Source of the DNA: Pleurotus djamor
Taxonomy: Eukaryota; Basidiomycota; Agaricomycetes; Agaricales; Pleurotaceae
Length of the DNA stretch: 64,000 bases
Assembly: GCA_029747585.1 (NCBI GenBank)
Contig: JAPEVF010000060.1
Location: 1 to 64,000, forward strand
Direction of reading: 5' to 3'
Made by a program: the position numbers and the translations under genes
Shown: positions 1 to 12,072 of the stretch, one piece after another
Numbering within the stretch: the stretch's first letter is position 1
How the letters are laid out: the number at the start of each line of letters is the position of its first letter
The notes under the pieces: model-generated
Told to the model about the DNA's origin: nothing
The model's input: only the letters and a program-made list of their open reading frames with translations
Database searches by the model: none

Positions 1-81
1 TGTACAAGGGCAGGGACGTAATCAACGCGAGCTGATGACTCACGCTTACTAGGTATTCCTCGTTGAAGAGCAATAATTGCA

Positions 82-2130
82 ATGCTCTCATCCCCAGCAC
101 GACAGAGTTTCACAAGATTACCCAGACCTTCCGGCCAAGGAAAAAAACTCGCTGTTCCCTTTTCTTTTCCCCTAATTCTCGTAGCTTTGGACGTCCAAGC
201 ATGGACATGGACATGCAAAAGCGAACCAGTCTCGCAACCTCCCACTCCCACTCCCATTCCAACNATAACNNNAACTCCAACGANNACTCCAACGATAACG
301 AGTACTCTGAATCCCGCTCTGTATCTGTCTACTCACACCCTTCTTCGTACCCCCACTCTTCGTNACCCTTCCTCTCGTCTTCGTGAAGAAGATGGAGAGG
401 GAGATGTCCGACTGGGATTGCAAGATGTTGAAGTGGGAGAGGGAGAAAGGGATGGTGGAGAAGGGAAGATGTATGAATTTGATTGTGAACATGAATACGC
501 TTATTCCCTCTCCAACTCCATCTCTCACTCCAACTCCATCTCTCGCTCTCGCTCTACTTCAAACGCTCATTCTCATTCGCACTCGCAATCACTCTCGCGG
601 TCGAACACCACCACCTCACACTCACATTCTCATTCACACTCACATTCGCATTCTCACCAATCCCACACGATCTCTACGGTTCCTCAGGCCGTGATTCCTG
701 TGGATGTGGAGAAGGCGTTACCGCCTTCACCTTCACCTTCACCCTCTCCTTCCCCTTCCCTTGTCACCTCTCCCTCACCTCCACCCATCCAAACATTTTC
801 ACTAGAATCAACACAACTACCATTGGAAGAGAAATCCTCATTGGGTCTCCCACCACGTCTTCGTGCGCATTCCCTCACCCTCCTCTCCGCCTCTGCACCC
901 GTCCTCAATGCTACTCCACATCAACAAGAAAAACAAACACCCCCTCCGCCGCCTGAAAAAGATGTACGCACTCAAACGCACCTTACTGTCTGTCAAGAAG
1001 ATAGACCTCTCCGACCGAGTCGATCGTATGGGTATTTGTCGGATCGGGATCAAATGAGGGGGAGGCCGTTTACTGCTGGTGGGCCTTCGGGTGGTACCGC
1101 CACGATGGTTGGTGGGAGTGTGTATATTGGTGCTGGAGGGAGACCGGGTACTGCGCTGCCCACTAGTAATGCGAGTACGATGGAGGCTGGTATGGGGAGG
1201 TTGCATGTCTTTCCTGTCGTCTCCTCCTCTTCCGCCACCTCAACCGCCTCTCAAAGCAATTATCCTCAATATGCGCGTGCGACGGGGAGACCGTCTACTG
1301 CGTGTCCACCCGCCTCCACCTCCGCGTCTTCGTATTCGTCTTCCTCCCCTCAATTCACATCACCCTCTTCTCCCACCTCACCACCCCGTGAACAAGGCCA
1401 CGACCATAAGAAAGGTTTATTCTTTGGATTCAGGTGGAAGATGGGGAGGAAGGGGAGGAAGGATGTTATTGTTGAGGAGGTTGATGAGTTACATGATTTG
1501 CGGGAAGTGGATGAGGAGGATGTGGTGGTGGAGCAGAGGGAGGGTGGGAGGAGTCGTGTGTCGTCCTTGGTTGGGATGGTGAGGCGGAAGGTTGAGGCGT
1601 CCCATTCTCACTCTCAGCCGTCTCATCTGCATTCGGACGCCAACGTGAACGAGGACGAGCATCATCATCGGTTTCAAGTGGAGAAAATACTTGGAGGAGA
1701 TGAAGGTACGCTCAGAGCAAAAGGAACAGGAAGAAATGTGCCGATGCCGTTGCCTTTGGTTATCTCTACGTCTACGTCTACCTCGACAGCTGCGTCTACA
1801 CCATGTCCGCCCACACCCGATCACCTCGAACATGAACACGACGAGCAGGAAATTCAAATTCCTGTGACACCCACTTCACCGTCTACACCTTGCACACCCA
1901 CCTCTCCTTCTCCTTCTCCGTATTCACCATACACACCCGCATCGTCTGTGTACTTCCCCGCACACTCGTTCTCGACGTCTACGTCGCCTCATGCGTCTAC
2001 GCCTAATCTCAGCCACGGTCATGGGATTGATATGGATAGTAGCAGTGTTGATGTGGGGAAGAACATGAAGAAGAGGAGGATGAGGTTTGGTGTTGGGTTG
2101 ATGAGGGGGATCATGAGTGGTGGGCATTGA
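82..2130 (+). CDS. Ser/His/Pro-rich low-complexity hypothetical protein
   Basis: I do not recognise this protein. It is one long open frame of about 680 residues dominated by Ser, Pro, His and Thr. A run of Ser-His dipeptides is encoded around 618-660 and Pro-Ser repeats around 725-765. A more ordinary charged segment near 1410-1600 (KKGLFFGFRWKMGRKGRK, then an acidic stretch) recurs in basic form at the very C-terminus (KKRRMRFGVGLMRG). It is probably an intrinsically disordered intracellular protein; I see no domain. The start is uncertain. In-frame stops lie just upstream (19-21, 58-60), so the frame opens shortly before the chosen Met. A second frame (from 63) has the same Ser/His/Asn composition up to about 386, so an intron or frameshift in the first 400 bases is possible. 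Several N bases fall there. Confidence 0.6.
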   Translation: MLSSPARQSFTRLPRPSGQGKKLAVPFSFPLILVALDVQAWTWTCKSEPVSQPPTPTPIPXIXXTPTXTPTITSTLNPALYLSTHTLLRTPTLRXPSSRLREEDGEGDVRLGLQDVEVGEGERDGGEGKMYEFDCEHEYAYSLSNSISHSNSISRSRSTSNAHSHSHSQSLSRSNTTTSHSHSHSHSHSHSHQSHTISTVPQAVIPVDVEKALPPSPSPSPSPSPSLVTSPSPPPIQTFSLESTQLPLEEKSSLGLPPRLRAHSLTLLSASAPVLNATPHQQEKQTPPPPPEKDVRTQTHLTVCQEDRPLRPSRSYGYLSDRDQMRGRPFTAGGPSGGTATMVGGSVYIGAGGRPGTALPTSNASTMEAGMGRLHVFPVVSSSSATSTASQSNYPQYARATGRPSTACPPASTSASSYSSSSPQFTSPSSPTSPPREQGHDHKKGLFFGFRWKMGRKGRKDVIVEEVDELHDLREVDEEDVVVEQREGGRSRVSSLVGMVRRKVEASHSHSQPSHLHSDANVNEDEHHHRFQVEKILGGDEGTLRAKGTGRNVPMPLPLVISTSTSTSTAASTPCPPTPDHLEHEHDEQEIQIPVTPTSPSTPCTPTSPSPSPYSPYTPASSVYFPAHSFSTSTSPHASTPNLSHGHGIDMDSSSVDVGKNMKKRRMRFGVGLMRGIMSGGH

Positions 2131-3960
2131 ACTCCCCGCATTTCATACCTCCCATACCACTCATAATCCCACAACTCGAATCCCATTGCTCGAACCCCAC
2201 CATCCCCACACGCAAACCCCAAACCCAAAATCCACACCCAACCCACTCCAAACCCAATACAATCCCAATCCCGACCCATCATATCAATTCGCTTCGTTTC
2301 TTTCGTTGGTCAGTGTTACATTCACTATAACATAACCCGTTCGTTCGCACACACGGAATTGTGGCTGATGAGAGTGTTGGTTTCTTCTGCTTTTTTTCTT
2401 AGTTCCGGGCATCGGGCTCTCTAGCTTCAGCTTCTAGCTGCGCTCTCCACGCCTTCCTTTCCCCAAGTTGTTTTTGCATCTCCGCCTCTGCGCCTCATCG
2501 TCGGCTTATGTCCGCTTTTACCACAACTGGTCTGGTGCTTGTGAACCGAGGGTCCGAGGAGGCCAGACCACCACCAACATATGCGCGACCACTTCAAAGC
2601 CATGGCATCTCCAACTCCGTCTCCGTCTTCCAACCTCCATTCGTATTCGCCGCACAACCATCTACACTCATTTCTTGCTTCCCGTTTTTGCATACAACCA
2701 CGAAACATCATCTCACGCTCTTTGCGCACTTCGCTATTCGGCTCACGTTCCTTCTTGGTTTCTCCCTCACACTCACTCAAACGCTCTTTTGATTTTGTCT
2801 TGGTTTTTTGCTTGGTCGTGGAATTTGCGGAAACGGATATCTCCTATACACCCTCACAACCTACCCACCCAACATCCTACACCCTTCTGGGCACCCTCGC
2901 TACCGATGGAGCTCAAGATACTCGACTATGCTGCACTGCGCAGGCGCAGGCGCACACACCCTGTTGTATCCTCATTTTCTTTTTGATTTTTNGGCTTTTT
3001 TTGGCTTTTTACNGCTCGTTTATGCTCGTATGATGAACCCTGTTGTTGTATCATCCCCACACTCTCTTGTTGTACCCCTTCTCCCCTTGCCTCTTTGCCC
3101 TTTGACACGGTTGTTGTCTGTTGTACGCTGTACGCTCTNNNCTCTNNACCATCCCCACATCCCCCATTCCCATCCCTCGTATTCCTCACCTACCAACTCC
3201 CCCTCCCCGAGTCCCTCCGACCCCGTTCCCCTTCCTTTCTCCTCGTCATTTGTTGTTTGTTTGTTTCATATCGTTGTTGTTCTCCTACTCACGCACATCG
3301 CTCTGTTCATCCCACAATCCATCCATCCATCCATCGAACCCTTCACACACACTCATGCACGCATACACATACCTAGAAATCCATCCGCACGTACACTCAT
3401 CCGTCATCATCTCGTAGACCTCTTTTTTACTCAGTTATCGTTTCCTCTTTTCTTCCTCCTTGCTTTTTCTTCCCCGCGACTACGCTACGTCCTCCCCTGT
3501 CCGATCGCAAGCGTGCACTGTCGTATCTTGTCCCATTTATTGAGTTATTGTGTGTATACTTATCTTGCTCATTTATATTCTTGCTGTGATTATTGGCTAT
3601 TATTCCGTTTCTTCTTCTTCCGTTTCTCCTTTCTCCTTCTTCATCTCTACCCCCTACTTCCTTCCTCCCCCCTTCATCCATGCTCCGCATTCACTTGTTC
3701 CCCTACTTCATTCTCCGTTTTCACTTTGTCGTTTTTGTGACTTGTTCAATCCAAACAAAAANGAATGCTCTGGCATTTCCATACGTACTTATACAACTCG
3801 ATTTATAGAAACATTGTACGATACGAATAACTCTCAGAATAAAGAATAAAGTTGAACTCGAACTCGTAACTCGGAAAGTAGTGAGGAAGTGACGTAACCG
3901 TATAAAGTTTAGGTTCTTTACCACCATTACCACCACCACCACCATCAGTGCTCAGCACCC
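2131..3960. other. Pyrimidine-rich intergenic DNA, no gene recognised
   Basis: The + strand here is strongly C/T-rich with short simple repeats, for example ATCC units at 3317-3334 and a CCA/ACC run at about 3919-3946. Open frames run through it in several phases because stop codons are rare in such sequence, so none is convincing. An AATAAAGAATAAA motif at 3838-3850 could be a polyadenylation signal for a + strand transcript. Confidence 0.5.
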
Positions 3961-6900
3961 ACCAACCTACCATATGTACGCGCTCGCAACCACCTACAAC
4001 CAGACAGCGTTACATAGTCATGGGAACATATGCATTATATTCCCAACACCCGGCGAGAGAACCTCCGTCCCACTTACGTTCTCGTGTTCTTGGGTTTCTT
4101 CCAAGTTCTGCGATTACGACACCTTCCATGACTCCATCCACCGCCCGTCGCAAAAAAAATTAAAACAGACCTTAAACAACGCCTGACATATTCGCTGTTT
4201 TGACCGTTAACTGGGGATCATTACTTATGCGATCTTCCTTCCTTCCTTCGAAACGAAAACGACCATAATCAAGAAAGAGACAAGACAGCTTCTTTCGGTT
4301 TCGGAGGGGAGTATACGCCGATTCACGAGGTCTGGTCTTTTGGATTTTGGGACTTGGGACTTGTATCTTTTACTTAACTGCTAACTGCTACCAGTTGGTA
4401 CGCTCGCGGCATGAATTGGACACCTAAGATGACGATCCTTCGGGTTGCTGGCGCTGGCGCTCTCCAGACTCCGAGGGTGGGCGTATGGGTGTGTATGCGT
4501 GTGAGTGGATGGGGTGGATGGGGTGGAGGCGCACGTCGCAGATCATTCGATTTGCCTTCTATCCTCGTGTGTATGCTCCGGAGCCTTGCACTACGAACGA
4601 CGAAGAGAAGACTCGCTACTCTACTCTAACGATGGACCGCCGACTTCGACTTCGACCTCGGCCACTGATCACGGACCACACGAACCACATGCACATACAC
4701 CGTCAAGCTTCACGCGTCAAGTCTTACATGTGTAGCTCGGACCCATATCATCAATTATCAAGTTATAACGTGTCCACTGGAGTCTGGTTCACTTGATGCT
4801 CTATGCTCTATGCTCTACAATCCTTGGAATGTGACTCTAGGAAGTCAGGAAATACTCTAGACTCTAGTAGATGTCGCCGTGGTCGGATGGATCGGTGCGC
4901 CGAGGACAGTGTGGTCCGTTCTTGCGCAGATCATCCTGTTTTGGATGTAACGGAGCTTTACAATCAAGAAGAGTTTTTACGAAGAGGAGACTCTACACCG
5001 GGTCATACTCTTGACCTGGGGCGCTCGGAACTTCTCTCTGTGTATTCTCGTGGCCCTCGGGATTTCCGGGTGGGGTTCTCTCCCATTCAGCCTTTTCTGT
5101 GCTCGTTGCATCGATATCCGTTGATGGTGAACGGTGGACGTACCTCCGATCAGGTACTTACTTACTCTACTTTCGCCTTCTTCTCCAACCCTTCTCCGAG
5201 TGCGAACAACCGACTGACCGACTTAAACGTTTGTTTTTATGGTAGATTCGTTGAACCGAACGGCCGTCCAGACTCCAACCCGAATTCAATCATCAACGCG
5301 GACACTCACACCGTCGTCCGTCGTTCCCCTTGATGCAGTCAGTCGTGGCCGTACACTATGGGGAAAAGAAAGAAGAGTTATTCATGAATCGGGGCTGGGG
5401 CGGACTAGAGCGGGGACGATCATGGTTCTCATGCACCAGCGCCCTCAGGAGTTAGTACCGCCGCGCCCGCGGGCTTCGATGTCGTTGATGGGAACTGTGT
5501 CTCCTGCCTACTGCCTACTGCCTACTGCCTAGAACGAGTCTAAGATCAGCGCTCTGGAGACTCAGTGGTCAGCAGAGCCCCCTTTCATGCACCCTACCGA
5601 AATTCGAGGTGCCATCCCCATTCCAAAGGTAGGGTGGTGCTAGCCTCATGTAAGTACCCCTCGTGTTTCGTTCGTCATCGAGGTTTTTGAGTTTGACTAT
5701 TAGAGTAGGTGTTCAAGCGTTCAGGCCTTCAGGACCAAATTGATGGTTTTACGCGAACGCGTGTATGTACATGGGGTCAAGCCAGACTGTGGGGTGTGGG
5801 GAGGACACAAGGCCGGGCACGAGTTCAAACCTTCAAGTTCCTGCAGGTGCCTATGCCTAACCGTTAGGCGTGCACCGTGCCGTGCCATATTGCGTCAAAA
5901 AGCCAACTAACGATCGATCGAAGAACTTTTGATCATGATCAGAACTCGAGGCGTGGACATAGGACGCGTTTATCTTACTTTCCGAGGGAGACCTCGCGAT
6001 CAAAAAGTTCAGAGTTTACGCGCACGATCAGGGTTTTCGAACGGTTAGATCTGAACGGTGGATGGGTGCTGCGTTTAAATGGGAACGTGGTAGGCACTCG
6101 ATGCCTCGATGCCTCGAGGAGTTGGGAGATGTGGGTATCGTGGTGGTGAGAACGGATCTGCGGTTTTCTTTGCCGAGGAGGATCTAACCATGAGGACGAG
6201 GGATGCAGGAACCCGAACTGGGTCCTCTTTGAGGCGAGGCGAGGACGAGACCGAAGGTACAGTGCGGGTGGACGATTTCCTCGAGAGGTTGCTGGCTACT
6301 CGGAGGGGTGGTGAGTGCCAGTTTACACTTACCTCGAGGCATCCGTTGGTGCGGACTTTACTCGGCTCCTTTCTTTCTCCACGACGAGCTCATTGCGATA
6401 GGTTGTGTTCGTGACATATATAACTGGTTGTTCCATTTTCTCTTGGTGTTCGATGCGTTCAAATTCCGCCCGTCATGACGTTTGGCGACGAAACCTTATC
6501 AAAGAAACAATCAAGAAGAAAACAGAATTCGAATCGGCTTCAAGTCGTCTGGCGCTTGCTGGGCGTCTGTGATCTACGCCCCTTCGATTTCGAATTTCGA
6601 ACACACACGTATATGTAGCTTGTGCTTCTTCAGCGCTCAGCGTACCATCCCTCGGGCGCATGTTGGCTCTTTAGAAAACCTTTGGGGGCGAGCGACACCT
6701 TGATTCTCGGGTCACGTACGACACTCCCCGACAGCGCTCAGGTCGGCACTCCAGACTCCCACTCGCGAATAAGGCGTAGGTATATACCATGTCGATTGGG
6801 AACGCTTACGCACACAGAATGCTGCTTCGAACGAAGTGATGCCTCAGGCCCCAGGAACTCCGTCCAACACCCACACATTCCATATAATCGGCGCACGCGA

Positions 6901-9715
6901 GACACCGGTTGTCGAAGAACTTGGAAGTGTACGTATCCTTTGCTTTGCCTTAGTTGGGCTGGTTGCGCTATGGATAGCGCAAGGGGCCATGAGGAGTAGC
7001 AACTGTCAGTGGGATCCGTATTGAGCAACCGCGGTCAGTGCACTAGAACCCCAGCACGAAGACTCGAAGACGACGAAGCTTGTGTCAATCCTACCCATTT
7101 TTACATACTTTGCAATGAAGTTTCGGTGACGTTTGACCACCTCGAGCTCGATGCCCGTATGGGCTGGGTCCTTGCCTCTTTCCTTGGCTTAAGCCCGACG
7201 GGTTTCCTGGTGTACATATACTTCCTCCATGTGTATACTCGTCGTGTTAAACCCGTATGTTTCTCCGCAGGAATCAGTTGGCTTTTGAGTACCGTCCGAG
7301 CTTTCACAACCCCATTATTTGTTAGCGCCTTGGAAATAACGCGAACTGGCACTGCTTCGTTTTCTACATAGATCGCATCTCTGTCGATGTCGTGATATCT
7401 CCATATATTTTCGTCCCTGATCAACCCTTTCCCTCGAACCCTCGAAAAGATCGAGGACCCGTCTTGGTCGGATTCCATTACGGCCTTTATGAAATGGGGA
7501 ATCCCAAGGGATATGAGATTCACTAAGGTGGGGTCTGTGGACCTTACGTTCAACTTTCCATTTTTGTGAGTGGTGGACTTACCACGAGGCGTCATCGTAC
7601 CCTTTTGAGGTGGAGGTAGGGAATTGGTGCCTTGTTACGACGACCCGTAGTTTATTGGTTTGGCAAGTACGATGGTGGCAACGACCTAGTGTCATGATCA
7701 TCCTGAACATCTCTGCTTTCCTATTCGACCGTTCGTAACGCCTCGACTGACCTGCAGAAACAGCATCACGCACTATTTTCTTAATCCTGAGCTCGTCCTG
7801 AACCACCAAATGCACGATGTCATACTCTGTCACAAATTCCACCGCGAAACCAGCGAAAAACCCTTGAGAAAACCCTTCACTGGACTCTTCACACAGCTGC
7901 AGGTTTCTGATGAGCCTAAAGATATTCGGGGACTTTCAATATCGCTAGCACATCCGTCATTAATCCTCAAGGCCCTCATCGAATGAAATAATGGTGCAGG
8001 ATACACATAGGGAGAAGCACACCGTTTGGAGCTCATAGAGCTCTCTAGCACCCGGGATCTCCATTTCCGCCGCCTCCTAAGCCCCTAGGTGCGACATTCG
8101 AACCTCCCTGAAAACCTTGCAGACGAAACTTTCCAACTTTACTGCCGTCCGCCTTTTTNGGTTATGGCTCTCAAGCTCAAGGCTCTCAGTCTCGCCAGCT
8201 CACCATCTCGGCTACTTACTCAAGCTCAAGTATAAAGCTTCCATCGTCATGAGCTCCACCGATGATGCATCCAGCGCAGGCGTCCGTACCAGCGCATCTC
8301 GGGACTTTTTACCAAACCTTCACAGTTTTCGCAGTCGGATACTCGGAAAGGATCGCCCTCAATCCCTGCGAACAGACGTGTAAAGTCCATGGCAACACGT
8401 AAAAGCCATACTTTGGCTGGATTTCCCGTGCATCTACGGTTGGAAGTTCGTTTGTTCGCTCTGCCATATCCGCACAACTCAAGCTTATGTTATGTGTTAT
8501 GGCGCTCTTTGGAAGAACCCGTTTTTTCTGAAATTCTCACTGTGCTTCTTTTCTGAGAGTCTGTTTCTTTTGTCTTTCGTAGGAGCCGTGAACACGTTTT
8601 CCTTTCTGGGGATTCGTGAGGCTATACATGTCCAATCCCCTTGTCATGGTGTGTCGAGGCTTTCTCTCGATGTTATGAAATGCACCCGAGATACCTGCGG
8701 AAATTGGAACAGTGTGTCTTCGTGATCACTTAGGCTTATAATGAAGGAAGGGACCTCCTAGAAGGCGTAGTATGTTTTCACTTCGGTTCATTTCAGTGGT
8801 TCCATTCATGTTACAACAAGACAGCTCACAACCCACAACCCACGAGATCGCCGTCTTTTCCTCTCTCTCACCTATGTCGGGGATTCCCAAACCTTTGCGC
8901 TGGGATCCTCTGGAACTAATGCGGAGAACCGGTGCGGGTATGTCGTTCTGGGTCTCTTAGGTTTGTTTTCGTTTTGCTTGACTGCTTACTTCGCATCACT
9001 GAAGCGCTGACATCCCATTCGTTATGTTCGATTTCTTCAGGTCTGCTGGCAGCCCGCTGCTTCATCATGATGAACCTCAGTGTCTCTTGGTTATTTATGT
9101 CACTCCGCGGGCCAATCAATCATTGGGGGACGGCATTGGACGACCGTATGCACTCAAAATTAGATGCGCCACACAACCTCGCACGCCATTGGCCCCGACA
9201 TGAACTTCTCACTATGTTGCAACTTGCTGGTTGGTGTCGACTTGCTATTTTCGGAATGGTTAAATGAATTCAACTCACTTGTTAGTGTCTCATCGACTGG
9301 GTGATATGCTTTTCTCATGTGGGGTGGGGAGATTCAGGCAATCGACATTGACATGACATCCATGCTTCCTGCGTAACATCGCTGGCTAAACTTTGCGTAA
9401 GGTCTAATTCGTTCAATGGGATCTGGTGGTTTCTGACATTCAGGTTACCTTGTAGATGTGTGAGATTCATCACTCTGCGCAGTATGCCGTTAAATTCAGT
9501 GGGTATCCTCACCGATGGGGCTCCACTCGCCGGTATGGGTGCTTGACAACCTGGTGCCACTGTTTGTCACCGGAGGAAAGAAATTTTAGTGGGTATTGAT
9601 ACTCTATAACCAGCGAGCCGAAGGATGACAAAGACTCGCAGGGAGGCGCGGATAAAGCTGCTCATTGTCCATGCAATTATGGATTATGCTTTAAGCAAGC
9701 ACTTCCCGAAACGAA
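3961..9715. other. Gene-poor region, no gene I can support
   Basis: No open frame longer than about 175 codons and no recognisable domain. The minus strand between about 8000 and 7100 has two neighbouring open stretches that read somewhat like protein (for example EYDIVHLVVQDELRIKKIV near 7800), but they are broken by stops and I cannot name a family. Given the decayed gene just downstream, this whole stretch may be old, degenerating coding or transposon sequence. Confidence 0.4.
5505..5531. repeat. Short tandem repeat, TGCCTAC x ~3.9
   Basis: Three perfect 7-base units and one 6-base partial unit lie head to tail. No function is evident. Confidence 0.85.
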
Positions 9716-10880
9716 GTGAGCGAATCCCCTACGAGCTCGTTCTCCCTAATCCTTATACCCCTACTCGCTGCCCCTTCTCAGTCTTATGTCCCCGCTCATG
9801 TCTCCGCACGAAGTCTCGCTATCATCATCGGCGTCGGCTGTGCCTACCGACGGCTCCAGTGTCCGCTCATAACACTGGGTACCTCCGCTTTCAAGTCCAC
9901 CTCAGTCCGCCGGTTGGTTCCATGGATGACCCTAACGGTCCTTTTCTCGACGCTTCCGGTACTTATGACCTTCACCCATTAATACAACCCTGTGGGTGTT
10001 ATACTTGCTACTGGGAACCAATGGTATGGTCATGCCCCCTCTATGGGCCTCTGGCATTGGACCAATAAACCTATCGCTCTCCTTGCACTGGAATTTTCTT
10101 CAAGGGATATGTAGCCATCGCTGCCAAAACGCCTCCCGCTTTAAACTATGAGGGTCGACATCGCCAATAGACCATCAAAACCAGCAACTCGCTTCTTCAT
10201 TCGACGACGGTCAATCCTTCCACCAATTCGTTGGTAACCCTGTCTTCAATGCCATTGGATCCCCACAACTCAGTGATCCTAAAGCTACTCGGCATGTCCC
10301 TTCTCAGTTATGGTTACGAGCGTCGCTTACACCGAAGCCCTGACCGTTGGTTTACTCCACTTCGCCCAATCTCCGCACTTGGACTCCCACTTCCTAATTC
10401 ACTCTCCACCTCGCTGGGGATCAATACGAGATGCACGAACCTCAGCCTCAGCCGAGCGACCTAACGTGACGGTAGCGCACGTATGTAGGATTGGATCAGA
10501 AGGAATACGTCAGCGCTATACAATCAATCCTGGGGTATGGTTCTCTGGGGCAGCGCGACATGAGAGTCCGTCGAGCGATATCAATACTTCCCATGATATG
10601 ACACTTCAAAATTAAATTTGGGACGTACTTTACGGCCGTGGACAAACTACGACGATTGACGGACTTTGGAGAGGAGGATTACGCCACTCAGATTCTGGTT
10701 AAGACTTTGAATGGTGGAGCGTTTCCAATAGTCTGGGGGAGTAAGTGGCGACATAGACAAGACGTCCCTCCAGGAGCGGCTAGGAATCTGAGGAGGGAAT
10801 CCCTGCGGGATGCCACAGAAAGTTCGGGTTGGACGTTTGCGCCTCCTTACAGTTTAGACCGTTTGGTTAGGGAGATGTAG
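9716..10880 (+). pseudogene. Decayed GH32 invertase/inulinase
   Basis: GH32 enzymes are secreted beta-fructosidases that cleave sucrose or inulin. Pieces of one appear in the correct order but in different frames. A signal-peptide-like FSLILIPLLAAPSQS lies near 9735-9790. Next comes LSPPVGSMDDPNGPF around 9900-9945, matching the nucleophile block MNDPNG but with its first Asn now Asp. WYGHAPSMGLWHWTNKPIAL follows at 10022-10081. DDGQSFHQFVGNPVF then leads into LSDPKA at about 10200-10285, where the conserved Arg of the RDP motif is Ser. INPGVWFSGAA lies near 10525, and DFGEEDYATQ followed by WGSKWRHRQDVP at about 10660-10770. Reading order needs at least four frame changes and crosses stops. 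The C-terminal beta-sandwich is not recognisable. It is a relic, not an active gene. Confidence 0.8.
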
Positions 10881-12072
10881 GTCTGTCTCGACTAAGTCCT
10901 CTGGGAGTTCGCTGGCAACAACATCGCCAATTGGTGACGTTCTTCATACGCGCTTGTGGTAAAATCGAATTTAATAATCCACCGTAGACCCGCATCCCTA
11001 TGGCCGTACCTCTAGGATCCGAGCCTCCGTCACTGCGACTCATTCAATAGGCCCACAAACCGCTGTCGAGAAAGATGGTTCACCAGGGACTCGGAGCTTC
11101 GAAATGCCCTCTTCCTGTGACTTGTTCTTACGAAGGATTTTTGGACATGACAAATCTCTTTGGGAGGGGGAAAGACGCGGTACGAAGTTACTTTTCCTCA
11201 GGGATGCTCGATGTTCATGGTCCTAAAGTCCACAGCTTTGCATTTAGCAGTGAACGCCATCGGTGCAAGGGCATGTCATTTATTGGGTCTCATCACAGCT
11301 CCTAAATCAATGTTCCCAACGAAACGTCCATGAATGAACAACATGCGGGCGTCGGTGTCCCGTAGTGGGCGGTTAGACTGAGAGCCGGAATGTTCAACGC
11401 AGTTGAAGCGTCGCGTGCTCATGTTGATGTTGCGCAACCGACGTCAATATGTCAAGAGGGCAACGAAACGCCAAGACATTCAGTTCGATTTGAAATTCGC
11501 TTGATAACCTCGTGTACACCGAATTTCAACTCCAAAAGGGTTTTGTGCCCTTTTTATGGGGCACTCGGTTCCGTTGCGGGAGCAAAGTTCGTCGTGACGA
11601 TGCTGTGTACGTCGACCTACGTCGACCATATGGCAAGGTATACGATCGATCGCGCTACGTCGTCGAGGGGCGGGACTGGAAGGAAGTCTGCATTGCGCGC
11701 GCAATGCACCAAAGCGACTACAAATGCCTTACACGGTTCTAACGAGTCCAATAAAAGGGTTGGGGTTTCTACATCGCTAGGGTTCAAGGTAACGACAGGT
11801 ACAGACGATTTATCGGCCGCAGAAGCGAAGGGATTCCTGGTCTGGGCCTTGAAGAGTGATGGGAGCGCAAATTTGAATGCTATTTGAGGGTCGTGAAATA
11901 CGAAGGGGGCGATGTTATTCTTCGCTTTTTGTGGGGAAGGTCTCAGTGCCTTTAGCGTCCAGTCGAAGAGTGAATTTGAATCCATCCTTGATCATGAAGC
12001 AGCATGGGCGGCCGTGGAATCCTGAGACCATAACACAACATTGTAGTAGAGTTCATCTAGGATGCATATGAA
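10881..12072. other. Intergenic; possible small minus-strand ORF
   Basis: The 3' part of the GH32 relic may fade out in here, but I cannot align it. On the minus strand, 11985-11617 encodes a 122-residue open frame of protein-like composition (MDSNSLFDWTLKALRPSP at its start) with no recognised domain. It could be a small hypothetical gene or chance. Nothing else is supportable. Confidence 0.3.

Noticed and set aside
7101..8051. Minus-strand open stretches of 164, 87 and 73 codons that look mildly protein-like
   Set aside because: They lie in different frames broken by stops, and no family could be named. Described only as part of the gene-poor region.
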